Counted from the stretch's first letter, positions 8,918-18,418 are shown. The stretch is DNA of 64,000 nt from Paenibacillus sp. CC-CFT747 (GCA_030323305.1 CP106741.1:4277501-4341500), one strand, 5' to 3'. The notes: generated from the sequence alone by a model not told the origin. Program-made: numbers and translations.

Positions 8918-9418
8918 ATGGCTATTTATAACGTAAAAAATTTGTGCGAGTCCACCCGAACGAAACTGAAGGATGCGATTGGCAAGCTAGAACAATTCCT
9001 TAACAACCAGTCCCTCTCCCAGCTTAACTCGGAGAATGATCAGGCTATGGACGAATTTTACCGCGGCTATCTGTCGGATTCCCGTCATCTTCTTGTTTTC
9101 TGCGAGGTGGCTTACGAGAAGCTTGGGGTTAGCCTCCGGAGGCCTAATTTTAATGTGGAGTATTCCGAGAAGGTGCTTTACGATGTGTACCACAACTGCG
9201 TTAACAGCTTCTTCTATCCGAAGAACGAGTGTTATTCCGAAGACGGACGCTACGCCTATACCGGGCAGGATGCCATCCGCTTCCGCAAGAAGCCTACCCG
9301 CGAGGTTCGCGATTTGACCATCGAGCTTTCCAAAATTTTCGAAGAGCTCCGCGAAGATCTGTCCTACTACGAGACCGACTACATCACCCAACGCCGCATG
9401 CAGGGCGAGAAGGTTTAA
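8918..9418 (+). CDS. ypuI: YpuI family protein (DUF3907)
   Basis: A 166-residue cytoplasmic protein without signal or membrane segments. The sequence FYRGYLSDSRHLLVFCE in the first half, the central YSEKVLYDVYHNCVNSFFYPK and the end YYETDYITQRRMQ match my memory of B. subtilis YpuI, for which no biochemical function is known. Several aromatic and acidic residues are conserved in that comparison. ATG 8918 is supported by CTAGGAGGGT (8901-8910) at normal spacing. A terminator follows, so the gene is probably transcribed alone. Confidence 0.85.
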   Translation: MAIYNVKNLCESTRTKLKDAIGKLEQFLNNQSLSQLNSENDQAMDEFYRGYLSDSRHLLVFCEVAYEKLGVSLRRPNFNVEYSEKVLYDVYHNCVNSFFYPKNECYSEDGRYAYTGQDAIRFRKKPTREVRDLTIELSKIFEELREDLSYYETDYITQRRMQGEKV

Positions 9419-9434
9419 TCCATAAGCCAAACCG

Positions 9435-9463
9435 AAGACGCCGAGCAGGCGTCTTTTCTTTTT
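9435..9463 (+). terminator. Intrinsic terminator after ypuI
   Basis: An 8-bp perfect stem AAGACGCC / GGCGTCTT with loop GAGCA, followed by TTCTTTTT. Confidence 0.9.
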
Positions 9464-9550
9464 GCCCAGCAGGGGAAAGGCAGCGGAGGAGGAATGTGTC
9501 AGGCATCCGTCACGGGATTAAGGGAAACCTGTAGACGGGAGGTGATGAGA

Positions 9551-9766
9551 ATGAAGCCGTATGTCAAATGCAGCGTAGCCAATTGCACGTACTGGGGAGA
9601 AGGAAACAACTGCAAGGCCGATGCCATCATGATTGATATTGACAAGCATTCCCAAGCCCAGTACAACGAGGAATTTGCCGGAGAATCTTTTGATACCGAC
9701 CACCAGGATCATGCATCCTCCGCTTCGGTCACCTGCTGCCACACCTTCGAACCGAAGAAAAAGTAA
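9551..9766 (+). CDS. DUF1540 domain protein
   Basis: A 71-residue, cysteine-containing protein of the DUF1540 family. The pattern VKCSVANCTYWGEGNNCKA near the N-terminus and VTCCHTFEPKKK at the C-terminus provides five cysteines in a spacing suggestive of a small metal-binding knot. No function is established. ATG 9551 is placed correctly behind GGGAGGTG (9537-9544); an upstream in-frame ATG (9545) would be too close to it. The gene lies alone between the ypuI terminator and a small membrane-protein gene 24 bases downstream, with which it may be cotranscribed. Confidence 0.88.
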   Translation: MKPYVKCSVANCTYWGEGNNCKADAIMIDIDKHSQAQYNEEFAGESFDTDHQDHASSASVTCCHTFEPKKK

Positions 9767-9790
9767 CCATGCTCAAGGAGGCCTTTTTGG

Positions 9791-10200
9791 ATGGAAAAGC
9801 ACAGGATGGGCTTGGCCTCTCAAGATGATCCAATGGGCCGAAGAACGTTGGGGGACCGGGAGAGGGAACAAGAGGAAGATGTCGAATTTGCAGCGGAAAT
9901 CCTTCCTCCCGCGTTCAACCGTCGGCAGGCTCCCGTGACTTCCGCCCGGGAGGATCGGAGCTGGTGGGAAAGAATCACGACCGACCGCGAAGCGGGCGCG
10001 CTGCTGTCACCATGTCGTGGGTGGCGCTTGTGACGGCGCTGGCTTCGTTGTTCGTGATTCCGTCCGTACTGGGAATCGCAGCTGTGGCGTTCGGGGCGAT
10101 CGCCTACGCGAGCGGGGCCCGGAAGCGCTCCGTCTGGGCAATGATCATTGGCGGGGTTTCCATGGTCAGCTACTGGATGCTTGTTCCGTATTATGCTTAA
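9791..10200 (+). CDS. Small membrane protein, DUF4190-like, frameshifted
   Basis: Two overlapping frames make one protein of about 136 residues if one G is restored in the run at 9994-9996. The N-terminal 70 residues are hydrophilic and acidic (REREQEEDVEFAAEI) and the rest has two membrane segments, WVALVTALASLFVIPSVLG and a Gly/Ser-rich one (VWAMIIGGVSMVSYWML), separated by a basic loop (GARKRS). This two-helix hairpin with a central small-residue loop resembles DUF4190-type proteins, but I am not certain. The frame break is probably a sequence error of the kind seen through the rest of the window. A ribosome binding site CAAGGAGG (9774-9781) precedes the ATG. Confidence 0.6.
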
Positions 10201-10230
10201 AAGCAGGCCGTTCCGGCTTGCTTTTTCTTT
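10199..10230 (+). terminator. Intrinsic terminator
   Basis: AAAAGCAGGCCG pairs with CGGCTTGCTTTT around a TTC loop with one mismatch. It starts at the stop codon of the preceding gene and runs into a T-rich tail. Confidence 0.75.
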
Positions 10231-10355
10231 TGGTTCTAAAGAGCATGGCTTACGGCCCATATTCATAACTTTTCGACATCATCCAACAAAAAAGATATGG
10301 AAGATTATAGGCGACCATGATATACTTTTTGGTATCAAAGGAAATGAGGACAACC

Positions 10356-11055
10356 ATGGGCATAGATCCGCGTATCATGAAACAACTGCTCCAGCTGCAG
10401 ATGACGAGCCGAATGGACTGGGCTTCCGGCTCTACGGCGAGCGAGATCCCGTCTGACGGAGATGCTGGTTTTGCCGGTATGCTTCAGCTTCTGTTACAGA
10501 CTTCATCGGTCGAGCCGATGCCGGCAGGCCCGGCTCCTTTCCCGAATTATTCCGTTCTGTCGGGTGCCGAAACAGGGAAAACGGCGGGTTCCGTTCCGTC
10601 CCTGCTAAAGCCCGGCCTTCCCCCTTACCAAAAAGCACCCCTTCCGCCTACAATGAGCTTATCGAGGAAGCGGGAGCGAAATACGGGGTAGCCACGCCTC
10701 TCATTAAGGCGGTCATCGACCAGGAATCTTCCTTCCAGGCCGATTCGGTTTCGTCTGCCGGAGCCAAAGGATTGATGCAGTTGATGGACGGGACGGCCCG
10801 GGGCCTCGGAGTAACGGATTCTTTTGATCCGCGCCAGAACATTGACGGGGGACGCGTTTTCTCGCTTCTCTTCTTAAGAAATATAACGGAAATGAAGGAA
10901 CCGCCTTAGCCGCTTACAATGCCGGACCCGGAAGGATTGACCGTCTGGGTATTACGAATGATGCGGAGCTGAGGGCCAATTTCGGAAGCCTGCCTAGGGA
11001 AACGCAGCATTATGTCGATCGGGTATTGGATTTAAAGGGCAAGTATCAAGTATAA
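10356..11055 (+). CDS. Lytic transglycosylase (SLT domain), frameshifted
   Basis: About 233 residues after correction. The C-terminal 130 residues are an SLT lysozyme-like domain that would cleave the MurNAc-GlcNAc bond of peptidoglycan: catalytic Glu in AVIDQESSF, then SAGAKGLMQLM, then AAYNAGPGRID. The first 100 residues are a low-complexity, Pro/Ser/Thr-rich region without a clear signal peptide, as is common in the B. subtilis YjbJ-like group. Two base losses break the frame: in the A run at 10630-10634 and the T run at 10857-10860. ATG 10356 follows AAATGAGGA. A terminator follows the gene. Confidence 0.82.
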
Positions 11056-11069
11056 TAAGCAGGGAGAGG

Positions 11070-11097
11070 AAAGATCACTCGATGGTCTTTTTTCTTT
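11070..11097 (+). terminator. Intrinsic terminator after the lytic transglycosylase gene
   Basis: A 7-bp stem AAAGATC / GGTCTTT (one G-T pair) with a 7-base loop, followed by a T-rich tract. Confidence 0.75.
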
Positions 11098-11132
11098 TTA
11101 TGTGCCCGATTCTCGTACAAGGGAGTATACTT

Positions 11133-12273
11133 ATGCTGTATTTGGATTACTGCGCCACCACACCTCTTCATGAAGAGGTGGCGAATACAATAGCCGACGT
11201 AATGAGAAAGCATTACGGCAATCCTTCCTCTCTTCATCATTTGGGGTTGGAGGCGGAAAGGCTCGTAATCAAAGCCCGTGAAGTTATCGCCGAGGCCCTT
11301 CATTGCCGTCCGGGGAGATTGTGTTTACGTCCGGCGGAACGGAGAGCAACAACCTGGCTGTCAAAGGCGCTGCGCTGCAATACCGGGAAAGAGGCAAGCA
11401 TCTGATTACAAGCGAGATCGAGCATGCTTCCGTTTATGAAAGCTTCAAGCAGCTCGAAAGCCTCGGCTTTGAGGTGACCTATCTGCGAGCCGACGAAACG
11501 GGCACGATTCGGGCGGAGGACATTCGGGGGCTTTGCGGGAGGACACCATACTTGTCAGCCTCATGCACGTCAACAATGAAACAGGCCGAATCCAGCCAAC
11601 CGCTCAAATCGGCAAAATGCTGAGGGACCATCCCCGCGTCCTCTTTCATGTGGATGCGGTTCAAAGCATCGGCAAGCTGGACATGTCCCCGCAAGGCCTT
11701 GGAGCCGACCTGCTGTCCGTCTCCGCCCACAAGATCCACGGACCCAAAGGAGCGGGGGTTCTCTATGTGAGGGATGGGGTTCATCTGACACCTATCGTAA
11801 CAGGGGGCGGACAGGAATCCGGCAGACGGTCGGGTACCGAGAACGTTCCTCTCGTCGTGGGAATGGCCAAGGCGGTTCGGCTCGCGATGGAGCACCAGCC
11901 AATGAACACCGCCAAGCTGTACAAGCTGAGGGAACGCATGGTGAAGGGATTAGAGGCTATTCCTGAAATCCGGTTGACCGGTTCCCGCTATCCGGGGGAT
12001 ATGGCTCCTCATGTCATCCATTTGACCTTGGACGGACTAAGAGCCGAGGTGGCCGTTCACGCCATGGAAGAGCGCGGCTTCCTGATCTCCACCCGTTCCG
12101 CCTGTGCATCGGGAGAGATCAGCCCGAGCCGGGTTCTTCTTGCTATGGGCATGGATCCGGAGAGGGCATCAAGCGGGCTCAGGATCAGCTACCCCGCCCA
12201 TTTAAAGCCTGAGGACGCCGACCGGTTCGTTCGTTCGCTGGCCGAAACGACGAAGAGGCTGGCAAGAGCCTGA
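11133..12273 (+). CDS. Cysteine desulfurase (NifS/IscS family), frameshifted
   Basis: A PLP enzyme that removes sulfur from cysteine as an enzyme-bound persulfide. The N-terminus [12 protein letters not shown], the cofactor-phosphate region [10 protein letters not shown], the PLP lysine in [10 protein letters not shown] and the catalytic cysteine in [10 protein letters not shown] are all present; the restored length is about 380 residues. One G is missing in the run at 11312-11315 and one at 11526-11530. The gene is 43 bases upstream of thiI, the pairing known from B. subtilis nifZ-thiI, so its likely job is to feed sulfur to ThiI for 4-thiouridine in tRNA. A role in thiamine synthesis is less certain. 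Confidence 0.9.
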
Positions 12274-12315
12274 ACCGGGCGAGCCCTTCGACATTGTAAA
12301 CAGGAGTTGAATGTT

Positions 12316-13515
12316 ATGCAGCCTGAAGCCGTCATCGTCCGGCTGGGGGAGCTGACCTTGAAAGGAAAGAACCGCCACCGGTTTGAGCGCAAACTAAAGG
12401 ACCAGCTGCAGGCGCTGCTTGTTCCTTATCCTAAGATCGGACTGAAGCAGGAATTCGGAAGAATCTATATCGAATTGAACGGAGAGCCGTACGAAAAGAT
12501 AGCCGAAGGGTTGGACAAAATCTTCGGACTGGTTTCTTACAGTCCCGCTTACCAAAGCGAGATGGATCTGGAAGCCATCCGCGCCAAAGGGCTGAACCTA
12601 GTTAAATCGGAAGTAAGAGGGAGGCCACCTTCAAAGTTTCCGTGAACCGGGCCAATAAACAGTTCCCCTACCCATCGAATGAGCTTAACCGTCTCGTCGG
12701 GGGATATATCCTTCGGGGAATAGAATCCTTGAAGGTCGATGTGCACAACCCGGAGATAGAGCTTAACGTGGACATCCGCCAGGAGGAGGTCTATCTGTAT
12801 ACCCGGACCGTTGCCGGCACGGGGGTATCCGCTCGGCAGCAACGGCAAAGCCATGCTGATGCTTTCCGGAGGCATAGACAGCCCGGTAGCCGGGTGGCTG
12901 GCCATGCGAAGGGGATTGGAGGTGGAGGCGGTCCATTTCCACAGCTATCCTTACACGAGCGAACGGGCGAAGCAGAAGGTCGTCGATATTACGAGGAGGC
13001 TGTCTCAATATACCGACCGGATTAAGCTTCATCTCGTTCCTTTTACCGACATTCAGACGAACTTGAATGATCAGGGGCAGGAAAATCTGATGATCACGCT
13101 GATGCGGCGATCCATGTTCCGGATCACCGAGAGGCTGGCCGCCCGTTCCAAGGCGGGAGCGGTCATCACGGGGGAAAGCCTGGGGCAAGTGGCGAGCCAA
13201 ACGCTTCCCAGCCTCCATGCCATCGGAAAGGTGGCGGCGCTTCCTATCCTTCGGCCGCTGATCATGATGGATAAGGCGGAAATTACCCATTGGTCCGAGC
13301 ACATTGGAACCTATGAAATTTCCATTCTCCCTTACGAGGACTGCTGTACGTTGTTTGTCCCCAGGTCTCCGGCCACCAATCCGAACATCAAGGTGCTGGA
13401 CCGGATGGAGGCTTCAATGGAATGGCTTGAGCAAGCGGAAGAGGCCGCCGCCGAGAGGACGGAGACCTTGTATATCCGCTGGAACGAGAAGCAGGAATTT
13501 GATGAATATTTCTAG
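12316..13515 (+). CDS. thiI: tRNA 4-thiouridine synthase ThiI, frameshifted
   Basis: Adenylates uridine 8 of tRNA and inserts sulfur. Domain order: N-terminal ferredoxin-like region (VRLGELTLKGKNR), a THUMP domain (residues about 60 to 165) and a PP-loop ATPase domain with LSGGIDSPVAGW. The restored protein is about 400 residues and has no C-terminal rhodanese domain, as in B. subtilis ThiI. The frame is broken near 12620 (one G) and in the G run at 12821-12825, where two bases must be restored to give the conserved Gly-Gly-Tyr-Pro. ATG 12316 follows CAGGAG. The partner desulfurase lies directly upstream. Confidence 0.93.
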
Positions 13516-13605
13516 TGCCTTATCCACAAATGAAGTTCTGCTTTCCTATTAATTTACGTGCGCATACAGAGGTTTTCTCGCGAACCAAGTTACCGGATAA
13601 GGCAC
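13515..13605. repeat. 11-bp perfect inverted repeats bounding a 91-bp segment
   Basis: GTGCCTTATCC (13515-13525) begins at the last base of the thiI stop codon, and its exact reverse complement GGATAAGGCAC lies at 13595-13605. The 69 bases between are AT-rich and hold no gene. It could be a structured 3' UTR, a terminator with a very large loop, or a miniature mobile element. No target-site duplication is evident. Confidence 0.5.
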
Positions 13606-13659
13606 CAGAATGCTGCTGATTCCACTAATGGATATTTTTTTGAAACCTTTTTGCTCCGG

Positions 13660-13962
13660 TTACGTATGAGAGGAGATCTCTCGGGCCTTTAGGTCTTCAA
13701 TCTGTTGGGCAAGCAGAAAATCCTTGCCTGTTACCCCATGGCTCTCGTGAGTCGTCAACGTCACGGTAACCTTGCGGTAACGGATAAGCAGATCGGGATG
13801 GTGGCGGTCCTTCTCCGCGTATTCCGCTATCCGGTTCACAAAATCGATGGCTTCCGGAAAACCGGCCAGCTCGAACGTCTTGTGCAGGGCATTGTCCTCG
13901 TACTTCCAGTGAGGAAGCTTTCCCAGATAAACCGAGATTTGTTCTTCGGACAGTTTGGACAT
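13660..13962 (-). CDS. Pterin-4a-carbinolamine dehydratase
   Basis: A 100-residue PCD/DCoH-fold protein. The family signature DRHHPDLLIRYRKVTVTL is present near residue 55, with the paired histidines that dehydrate 4a-hydroxytetrahydropterin, followed by HESHGVTGKDFLLA. In most bacteria it recycles the pterin cofactor of an aromatic amino acid hydroxylase. No hydroxylase or folate gene is nearby, so the physiological partner is unknown. The ATG at 13962 is supported by AAGAGGTGA on the minus strand. It is divergent from the neighbouring terC-like gene. Confidence 0.9.
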   Translation of the reverse strand: MSKLSEEQISVYLGKLPHWKYEDNALHKTFELAGFPEAIDFVNRIAEYAEKDRHHPDLLIRYRKVTVTLTTHESHGVTGKDFLLAQQIEDLKAREISSHT

Positions 13963-14057
13963 GGGAGTCACCTCTTCCTTTTCTTTGTCCTGAGCCTTAC
14001 GGCTATACCAATTATATACCCTATCTTGCCGCACCGAACACAGGAGGTCATTAACCG

Positions 14058-14710
14058 ATGTTGGAATGGTTTCTGCTTTTTTGCAAATTATGCTGATTAA
14101 CATCGTCCTGAGCGGAGACAACGCCGTTGTCATTGCTCTGGCGAGTAAGAACCTTCCTCTGGAACAGAGAAAGAAAGCGGTTTGGTGGGGAGCGGTCGGT
14201 GCCATCGGCCTGCGTCTCATCCTTACGATTGCCGCTGTAGGCCTGCTGCAGGTGCCATATATCAAGGCGGCCGGATCCCTCCTGCTGCTCTATATAGCCG
14301 TTAAGCTGCTGATTGATGACGAGGGAGAAGCCAAAGTAAAGGAAGCTTCCTCCTTGGGGAAAGCGATCTGGACGATCATTCTGGCGGATTTCGTTATGAG
14401 TCTGGACAACGTTCTGGCCATTGCGGCAGCCGCTCAGAACAACATTACCGTCATTATTCTAGGTATTGGGCTCAGCATCCCGATCATCATTTGGGGAAGC
14501 AACCTCGTGATGCGTCTTCTTCATCAGTACCCGGTGCTTGTTTTTCTCGGGGCGGGAATCCTTGGGTACACGGCGGGAGAAATGTTCATGAAAGACGAGA
14601 TCGCCCTGCACTATATGCATGGAGAGATGATCCACTGGCTGCTGCCTATCGGTCTTGCTCTGTTCGTCATCGCCTTTGGAATCGTGAACAAACGCCTCAA
14701 AAAAGGTTGA
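14058..14710 (+). CDS. TerC/YjbE family integral membrane protein, frameshifted near start
   Basis: A TerC-family membrane protein of about 217 residues, proposed in this family to take part in metal-ion handling (the YjbP/YjbE group is linked to manganese). Two acidic intramembrane motifs mark the family: IVLSGDNAVVIALA near the N-terminus and LADFVMSLDNVLAIAAA near residue 115. Six to seven hydrophobic segments are visible. The start at ATG 14058 has an excellent AGGAGGT site (14042-14048), but the frame breaks after 13 codons in a T6 run (14077-14082); one added T gives MLEWFLLFLQIMLIN joined to the downstream frame. An internal start at 14066 has no ribosome binding site. Confidence 0.85.
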
Positions 14711-14713
14711 ACC

Positions 14714-14760
14714 AAAAGCTTGTTCCTTCCCCGAGGTTCGTGGGGGGACAGGCTTTTTTT
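14714..14760 (+). terminator. Intrinsic terminator after the terC-like gene
   Basis: AAAAGCTTGT...CC..CCCC pairs with GGGG..GG..ACAGGCTTTT with small internal bulges, followed by T7. Confidence 0.85.
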
Positions 14761-14880
14761 GTTGGATTAGGTGTTGGGAAAAGGGAGATAAGCGGCAGAC
14801 TTTTTCTGGCATTTTCCCGCTTTTTCCGCTACACTTGAAGCATACGCATGTCGAATTCGGTCTCTTTCGGAGGGATAAGG

Positions 14881-15368
14881 ATGGCAAGAAACAACTACTC
14901 CGCCGGTCTTCTGCTAATTGGCATCGCCGTGGTGCTTCTTCTCGGGAAACTGGGCGTGTTCAGCTTTATCGGCAGCCTCTTCTGGCCCCTGCTCGTTCTG
15001 GCAGCCGGACTGCTTCTGCATTATCTGTACTTCAACCGCGTGCTCCCATCGGGCGTTCTGGTCCCGGGAGGGATGCTGATCACTTATTCGGTTCTGTTCC
15101 TCTTCTGCAACTTGTTCGGGTGGGGAACGATGGCGTACTTATGGCCCGCTTTCCTGCTTGGGATAGCCGTCGGCTTGTACGAGCTTCACCTTTTTGACCG
15201 CAACGGTGCGGGGCGGGGGCTTTGACCGGAGCTGTGGTACTTGGGATTGTATCCGCGGTACTATTTGGAATCACCTTGCTTTTTGCCATCGGAATCTATG
15301 CCATTGCCCTTCTCCTTATCGCGGCCGGCTTGTGGATGGTTCTCGGGCGACGCGGCCGGAGTTGGTAG
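14881..15368 (+). CDS. LiaI/LiaF-like multi-pass membrane protein, frameshifted
   Basis: About 162 residues after restoring one G in the run at 15215-15219. The protein is mostly hydrophobic, with five or six predicted helices in two blocks: the N-terminal block contains GLLLIGIAVVLLLGKLG and FIGSLFWPLLVLAAG, a pattern shared with LiaI-LiaF-type (DUF5668) membrane domains that often sit in envelope-stress regulons. The second block ends WMVLGRRGRSW. No two-component genes adjoin it, so a stress role is only an inference. ATG 14881 follows CGGAGGG. A terminator lies 54 bases downstream, ahead of typA. Confidence 0.68.
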
Positions 15369-15421
15369 GCGGGGTTGTGCTTGCTATTTTCAGCCATTTG
15401 CAGTATGATAAGTTTAAATGT

Positions 15422-15453
15422 CAAGCGTCGGCGCTGAGTCCGGCGCTTGTTTT
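15422..15453 (+). terminator. Intrinsic terminator upstream of typA
   Basis: CAAGCG-CGG pairs with CCG-CGCTTG around an 8-base loop, followed by TTTTGT. It closes the preceding membrane-protein gene. Confidence 0.75.
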
Positions 15454-15489
15454 GTGATAAGCCAACCAGAAAGGGTTTGAAAATACATC

Positions 15490-17331
15490 ATGCATTCAAG
15501 AGACAAAATCCGCAATATCGCTATTATTGCTCACGTCGACCACGGCAAAACGACCTTGGTGGATAAACTGCTGCAGCAGTCCGGTACTTTCCGGGAGAAC
15601 GAAGCCGTCCAAGAGCGCGCCATGGATTCCAATGACTTGGAACGGGAGCGGGGAATCACCATTCTGGCCAAGAACACGGCCATCAATTACAAGGATTTCT
15701 TGATCAACATCGTCGATACTCCGGGACACGCCGACTTCGGCGGTGAAGTGGAACGCATTATGAAAATGGTAGACGGCGTTCTGCTTGTCGTGGACGCTTT
15801 CGAGGGCTGCATGCCTCAGACGAAATTTGTTCTGCGCAAAGCGCTGGAGCAGAACCTGAAGCCGATCGTCGTCCTGAACAAAATCGACCGCCCGAACGCC
15901 CGTCCGGCTGAAGTGGTGGACGAGGTGCTGGATCTGTTCATCGAGCTTGGCGCGAACGACGAGCAGCTGGAGTTCCAGGTCGTGTACGCATCCGCCCTGC
16001 AGGGAACCTCCAGCCTGGATCCGGAGAAACAAGACGACAACATGGGAGCTCTCTATGAGACCATCGTCGAGCATATTCCTCACCCAACCGAAAGCACCGA
16101 GGAGCCTCTTCAGTTCCTCGTTACCCTTATGGATTTCAACGAGTATCTGGGACGTATCGCCGTCGGCCGGGTTAACCGCGGAGTGATCCGTCAAGGACAA
16201 TCCGTAACCGTCATGACCCGCGAGGGTGGAATGAAGCAGGCCCGGATCGAGAAGCTGTTCGGCTTCCAGGGCTTGAAGCGGGTTGAGGTCGAAGAGGCCG
16301 GGGCAGGCGACATCATCGCCCTTGCCGGAATCAAGGACATCAACATCGGGGAGACGATCGCCGATCCGAACAAGCCGGAAGCTCTTCCGGTCCTGAAGAT
16401 CGATGAGCCGACGCTTCAGATGACCTTCCTGGTTAACAACAGTCCGTTCGCGGGCCGCGAAGGCAAGTGGGTGACGTCCAGGAAGCTGCGCGAACGTCTC
16501 TACAATGAGCTGGAGACCGACGTGAGCCTGCGTGTCGAAGAAACCGACAGCCCGGATGCGTTCATCGTTTCGGGCCGTGGCGAGCTTCACCTGGGCATTC
16601 TCATCGAGAACATGCGCCGCGAGGGCTTCGAGCTGCAGGTTTCCAAGCCGGAGGTTATTATCAAGGAGATCGACGGCCAGAAAATGGAGCCGGTCGAGCG
16701 CCTGATTATCGATGTTCCCGAAGAAAGCATGGGAGCCGTTATGGAAAGCCTCGGAACACGCAAGGCCGAAATGGTTAACATGGTTAACAACGGATCCGGT
16801 CAGGTTCGCCTGGAATTCCTGATCCCGGCCCGCGGCCTGATCGGCTACCGGACTTACTTCCTGACGCTTACCCGTGGTTATGGGGTTATGAACCATGCCT
16901 TCGACAGCTATGGCCCCTACTATGGAAGCAACGTTGGCGGCCGTCATCAAGGCGTTCTGGTATCGAGCGAGACCGGCGTATCCACCCTTTATGGAATCCT
17001 CTCTATCGAGGACCGCGGGATTCTGTTCCTGCAGCCGGGCACGGAGGTTTACGAAGGCATGATCGTGGGAGAGCATACCCGGGATAATGACATCATCGTG
17101 AACATCTGCAAAGAGAAGCAGCTGACGAATATCCGCTCGGCGGGTAAAGACGACACCGTGAAGATGAAGACCCCTCGTCTGTACAGCCTGGAAGGCGCTC
17201 TGGAGTATTTGAACGATGACGAGTACTGCGAAGTAACGCCTAAATCGATCCGCCTGCGCAAGAAAATTCTTAACAAGAACGAGCGCGAGCGTGCCGAGAA
17301 GCACCGCAAAATGGCGGAAACCAACGTTTAA
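15490..17331 (+). CDS. typA: Ribosome-associated GTPase TypA/BipA
   Basis: A 613-residue translational GTPase related to EF-G that binds the 70S ribosome and supports assembly and growth under stress or cold. The G domain shows [15 protein letters not shown] (P-loop), the switch motif [14 protein letters not shown] and NKIDRP for guanine recognition. The beta-barrel domain II, the EF-G domain III/V-like regions and the BipA-specific C-terminal domain (roughly residues 480 to 600) follow. The frame is intact. The adjacent ylaH gene reproduces the B. subtilis ylaG-ylaH order. Confidence 0.97.
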   Translation: MHSRDKIRNIAIIAHVDHGKTTLVDKLLQQSGTFRENEAVQERAMDSNDLERERGITILAKNTAINYKDFLINIVDTPGHADFGGEVERIMKMVDGVLLVVDAFEGCMPQTKFVLRKALEQNLKPIVVLNKIDRPNARPAEVVDEVLDLFIELGANDEQLEFQVVYASALQGTSSLDPEKQDDNMGALYETIVEHIPHPTESTEEPLQFLVTLMDFNEYLGRIAVGRVNRGVIRQGQSVTVMTREGGMKQARIEKLFGFQGLKRVEVEEAGAGDIIALAGIKDINIGETIADPNKPEALPVLKIDEPTLQMTFLVNNSPFAGREGKWVTSRKLRERLYNELETDVSLRVEETDSPDAFIVSGRGELHLGILIENMRREGFELQVSKPEVIIKEIDGQKMEPVERLIIDVPEESMGAVMESLGTRKAEMVNMVNNGSGQVRLEFLIPARGLIGYRTYFLTLTRGYGVMNHAFDSYGPYYGSNVGGRHQGVLVSSETGVSTLYGILSIEDRGILFLQPGTEVYEGMIVGEHTRDNDIIVNICKEKQLTNIRSAGKDDTVKMKTPRLYSLEGALEYLNDDEYCEVTPKSIRLRKKILNKNERERAEKHRKMAETNV

Positions 17332-17354
17332 TTTCCGTCTGGGAGGGATTCCGC

Positions 17355-17633
17355 ATGGAATGGCTCGGAGCACACCCTTTGATTTCTTACCTCATAATTT
17401 ACGGCTTGATGACATATGTCTACAATAAGGTGTTTCGGGTGCGCAAGCTGCCGATCCTGAAGGACCTCATCGTGTACCTGATGATTGCGTTCGGAGCCTT
17501 TATTCTGTATCTGTTTCAGTTTACCATCGGGCTCCCGATCATCTATTGCATGGCCGCTGCCGTTTCCTTGATGCTTATCGTGCGGATCCGTTATTTCATA
17601 ACGGGGCTTGCCGATCGGCGGAGGCAGCAGTAG
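17355..17633 (+). CDS. ylaH: YlaH-like membrane protein
   Basis: A 92-residue protein with three closely spaced hydrophobic segments: LISYLIIYGLMTYVYNKVF, LIVYLMIAFGAFILYLFQF and the stretch IIYCMAAAVSLMLIV, separated by short basic loops (RVRKLPIL). The C-terminus is basic (ADRRRQQ). Length, topology and the location directly after typA agree with YlaH, a membrane protein of unknown function in B. subtilis. A GGGAGGGATT ribosome binding site precedes the ATG. The next gene begins one base after the stop codon. Confidence 0.85.
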   Translation: MEWLGAHPLISYLIIYGLMTYVYNKVFRVRKLPILKDLIVYLMIAFGAFILYLFQFTIGLPIIYCMAAAVSLMLIVRIRYFITGLADRRRQQ

Positions 17634-17634
17634 G

Positions 17635-18072
17635 ATGACGACTTATTGGCTGACACCGGCGGATACGACGGGCTTTCTTGTTCTAGAAAAGGATCGATTT
17701 GCTTGTGAACCTGTCGAGGAAGTCGCTCCTTTCCGGGAGAAGCTGACGTCGATTCATCCGCGCCTGCTCATGCTTTTTAAAGCGGGAACTCTTCTTTCCG
17801 ACGAAGAGCCTTCGGTCTGCGGATCGGCTGGTCTTGAGCTTCAATGGGATAACGGGAAGCCTATTGAGTTTGACGGGTCTTCTTATGTTCTCTCTTCTTG
17901 TGCGGAGGCTTTTCTCGACCGCCTGCCATCCGTAGAAGAGGTACGGGCTGGACTGGACCAAGCTCTTCTGCGGACGGGGTGGACGCCGATTCAGCAAATG
18001 TGGCTTGCCAGCATGAAAGAATGGACAGCCTCCGGGAGGCGAGTCCTCTTGATCAAGGAGGATGGAAGTTGA
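17635..18072 (+). CDS. Hypothetical protein
   Basis: I do not recognise this 145-residue protein. It is soluble, acidic in its centre and tryptophan-rich (the start TTYWLTPADTTGFLVLEKD, then LELQWDNGKPIEF and TGWTPIQQMWLASMKEW). There is no signal peptide or membrane helix. The ATG lies immediately after the ylaH stop codon. The last four bases overlap the start of the next gene. This tight spacing suggests translational coupling in a typA-ylaH-downstream unit. No function should be assigned. Confidence 0.65.
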   Translation: MTTYWLTPADTTGFLVLEKDRFACEPVEEVAPFREKLTSIHPRLLMLFKAGTLLSDEEPSVCGSAGLELQWDNGKPIEFDGSSYVLSSCAEAFLDRLPSVEEVRAGLDQALLRTGWTPIQQMWLASMKEWTASGRRVLLIKEDGS

Positions 18073-18344
18073 ACGTTCAGGATGCGCTCTTTAACTGGCT
18101 TCAGATCAAACTGGTGCAAGAGGCCCGGCCGGATGACGGGGCCGCGAAGGAAACCGTCGATTTCTTCGAACAAATTTTGCGGGAAGATCATAAGATGACA
18201 GTATTCGAAGTGGTCCGGACCGATGACACGATGGTTCATATTCAATATGAAACCGATGGAAGGAAGAAGCTTCAGATGTTCGATCGGGAGGCGGCCGAAC
18301 GGCTTCTGGCGGATATCGAGGCCAATCCGAAGTATAACGAGTAG
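18069..18344 (+). CDS. Hypothetical protein, TTG start
   Basis: A 91-residue acidic soluble protein that I do not recognise. It opens with an amphipathic helix (NVQDALFNWLQIKLVQ), has a second helix (ETVDFFEQILREDH), then a probable beta-hairpin (MTVFEVVRTDDTMVHIQYE) and a final helix (EAAERLLADIEANPKYNE). The TTG start at 18069 is chosen because AAGGAGGATGG ends about eight bases upstream; it overlaps the preceding stop codon. The small size and coupling to the preceding gene suggest that the two products act together, but this is inference only. Confidence 0.65.
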   Translation: MNVQDALFNWLQIKLVQEARPDDGAAKETVDFFEQILREDHKMTVFEVVRTDDTMVHIQYETDGRKKLQMFDREAAERLLADIEANPKYNE

Positions 18345-18418
18345 GACCGGCCTGCTGGTTTACCGGCATCGGACTGTGTTATACTTGTAGCGTAGTCATC
18401 CGGAAGGAGGGTTTGCCT

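Noticed and set aside
14066..14710. An internal ATG as the true start of the TerC-like protein
   Set aside because: It has no ribosome binding site, whereas ATG 14058 has an ideal AGGAGGT. One restored T joins the two frames and gives a normal N-terminus.
15496..17373. A 625-codon open frame on the minus strand across typA
   Set aside because: It mirrors typA, which has all TypA motifs. Long antisense frames are a by-product of codon bias, and no ribosome binding site or protein family fits.
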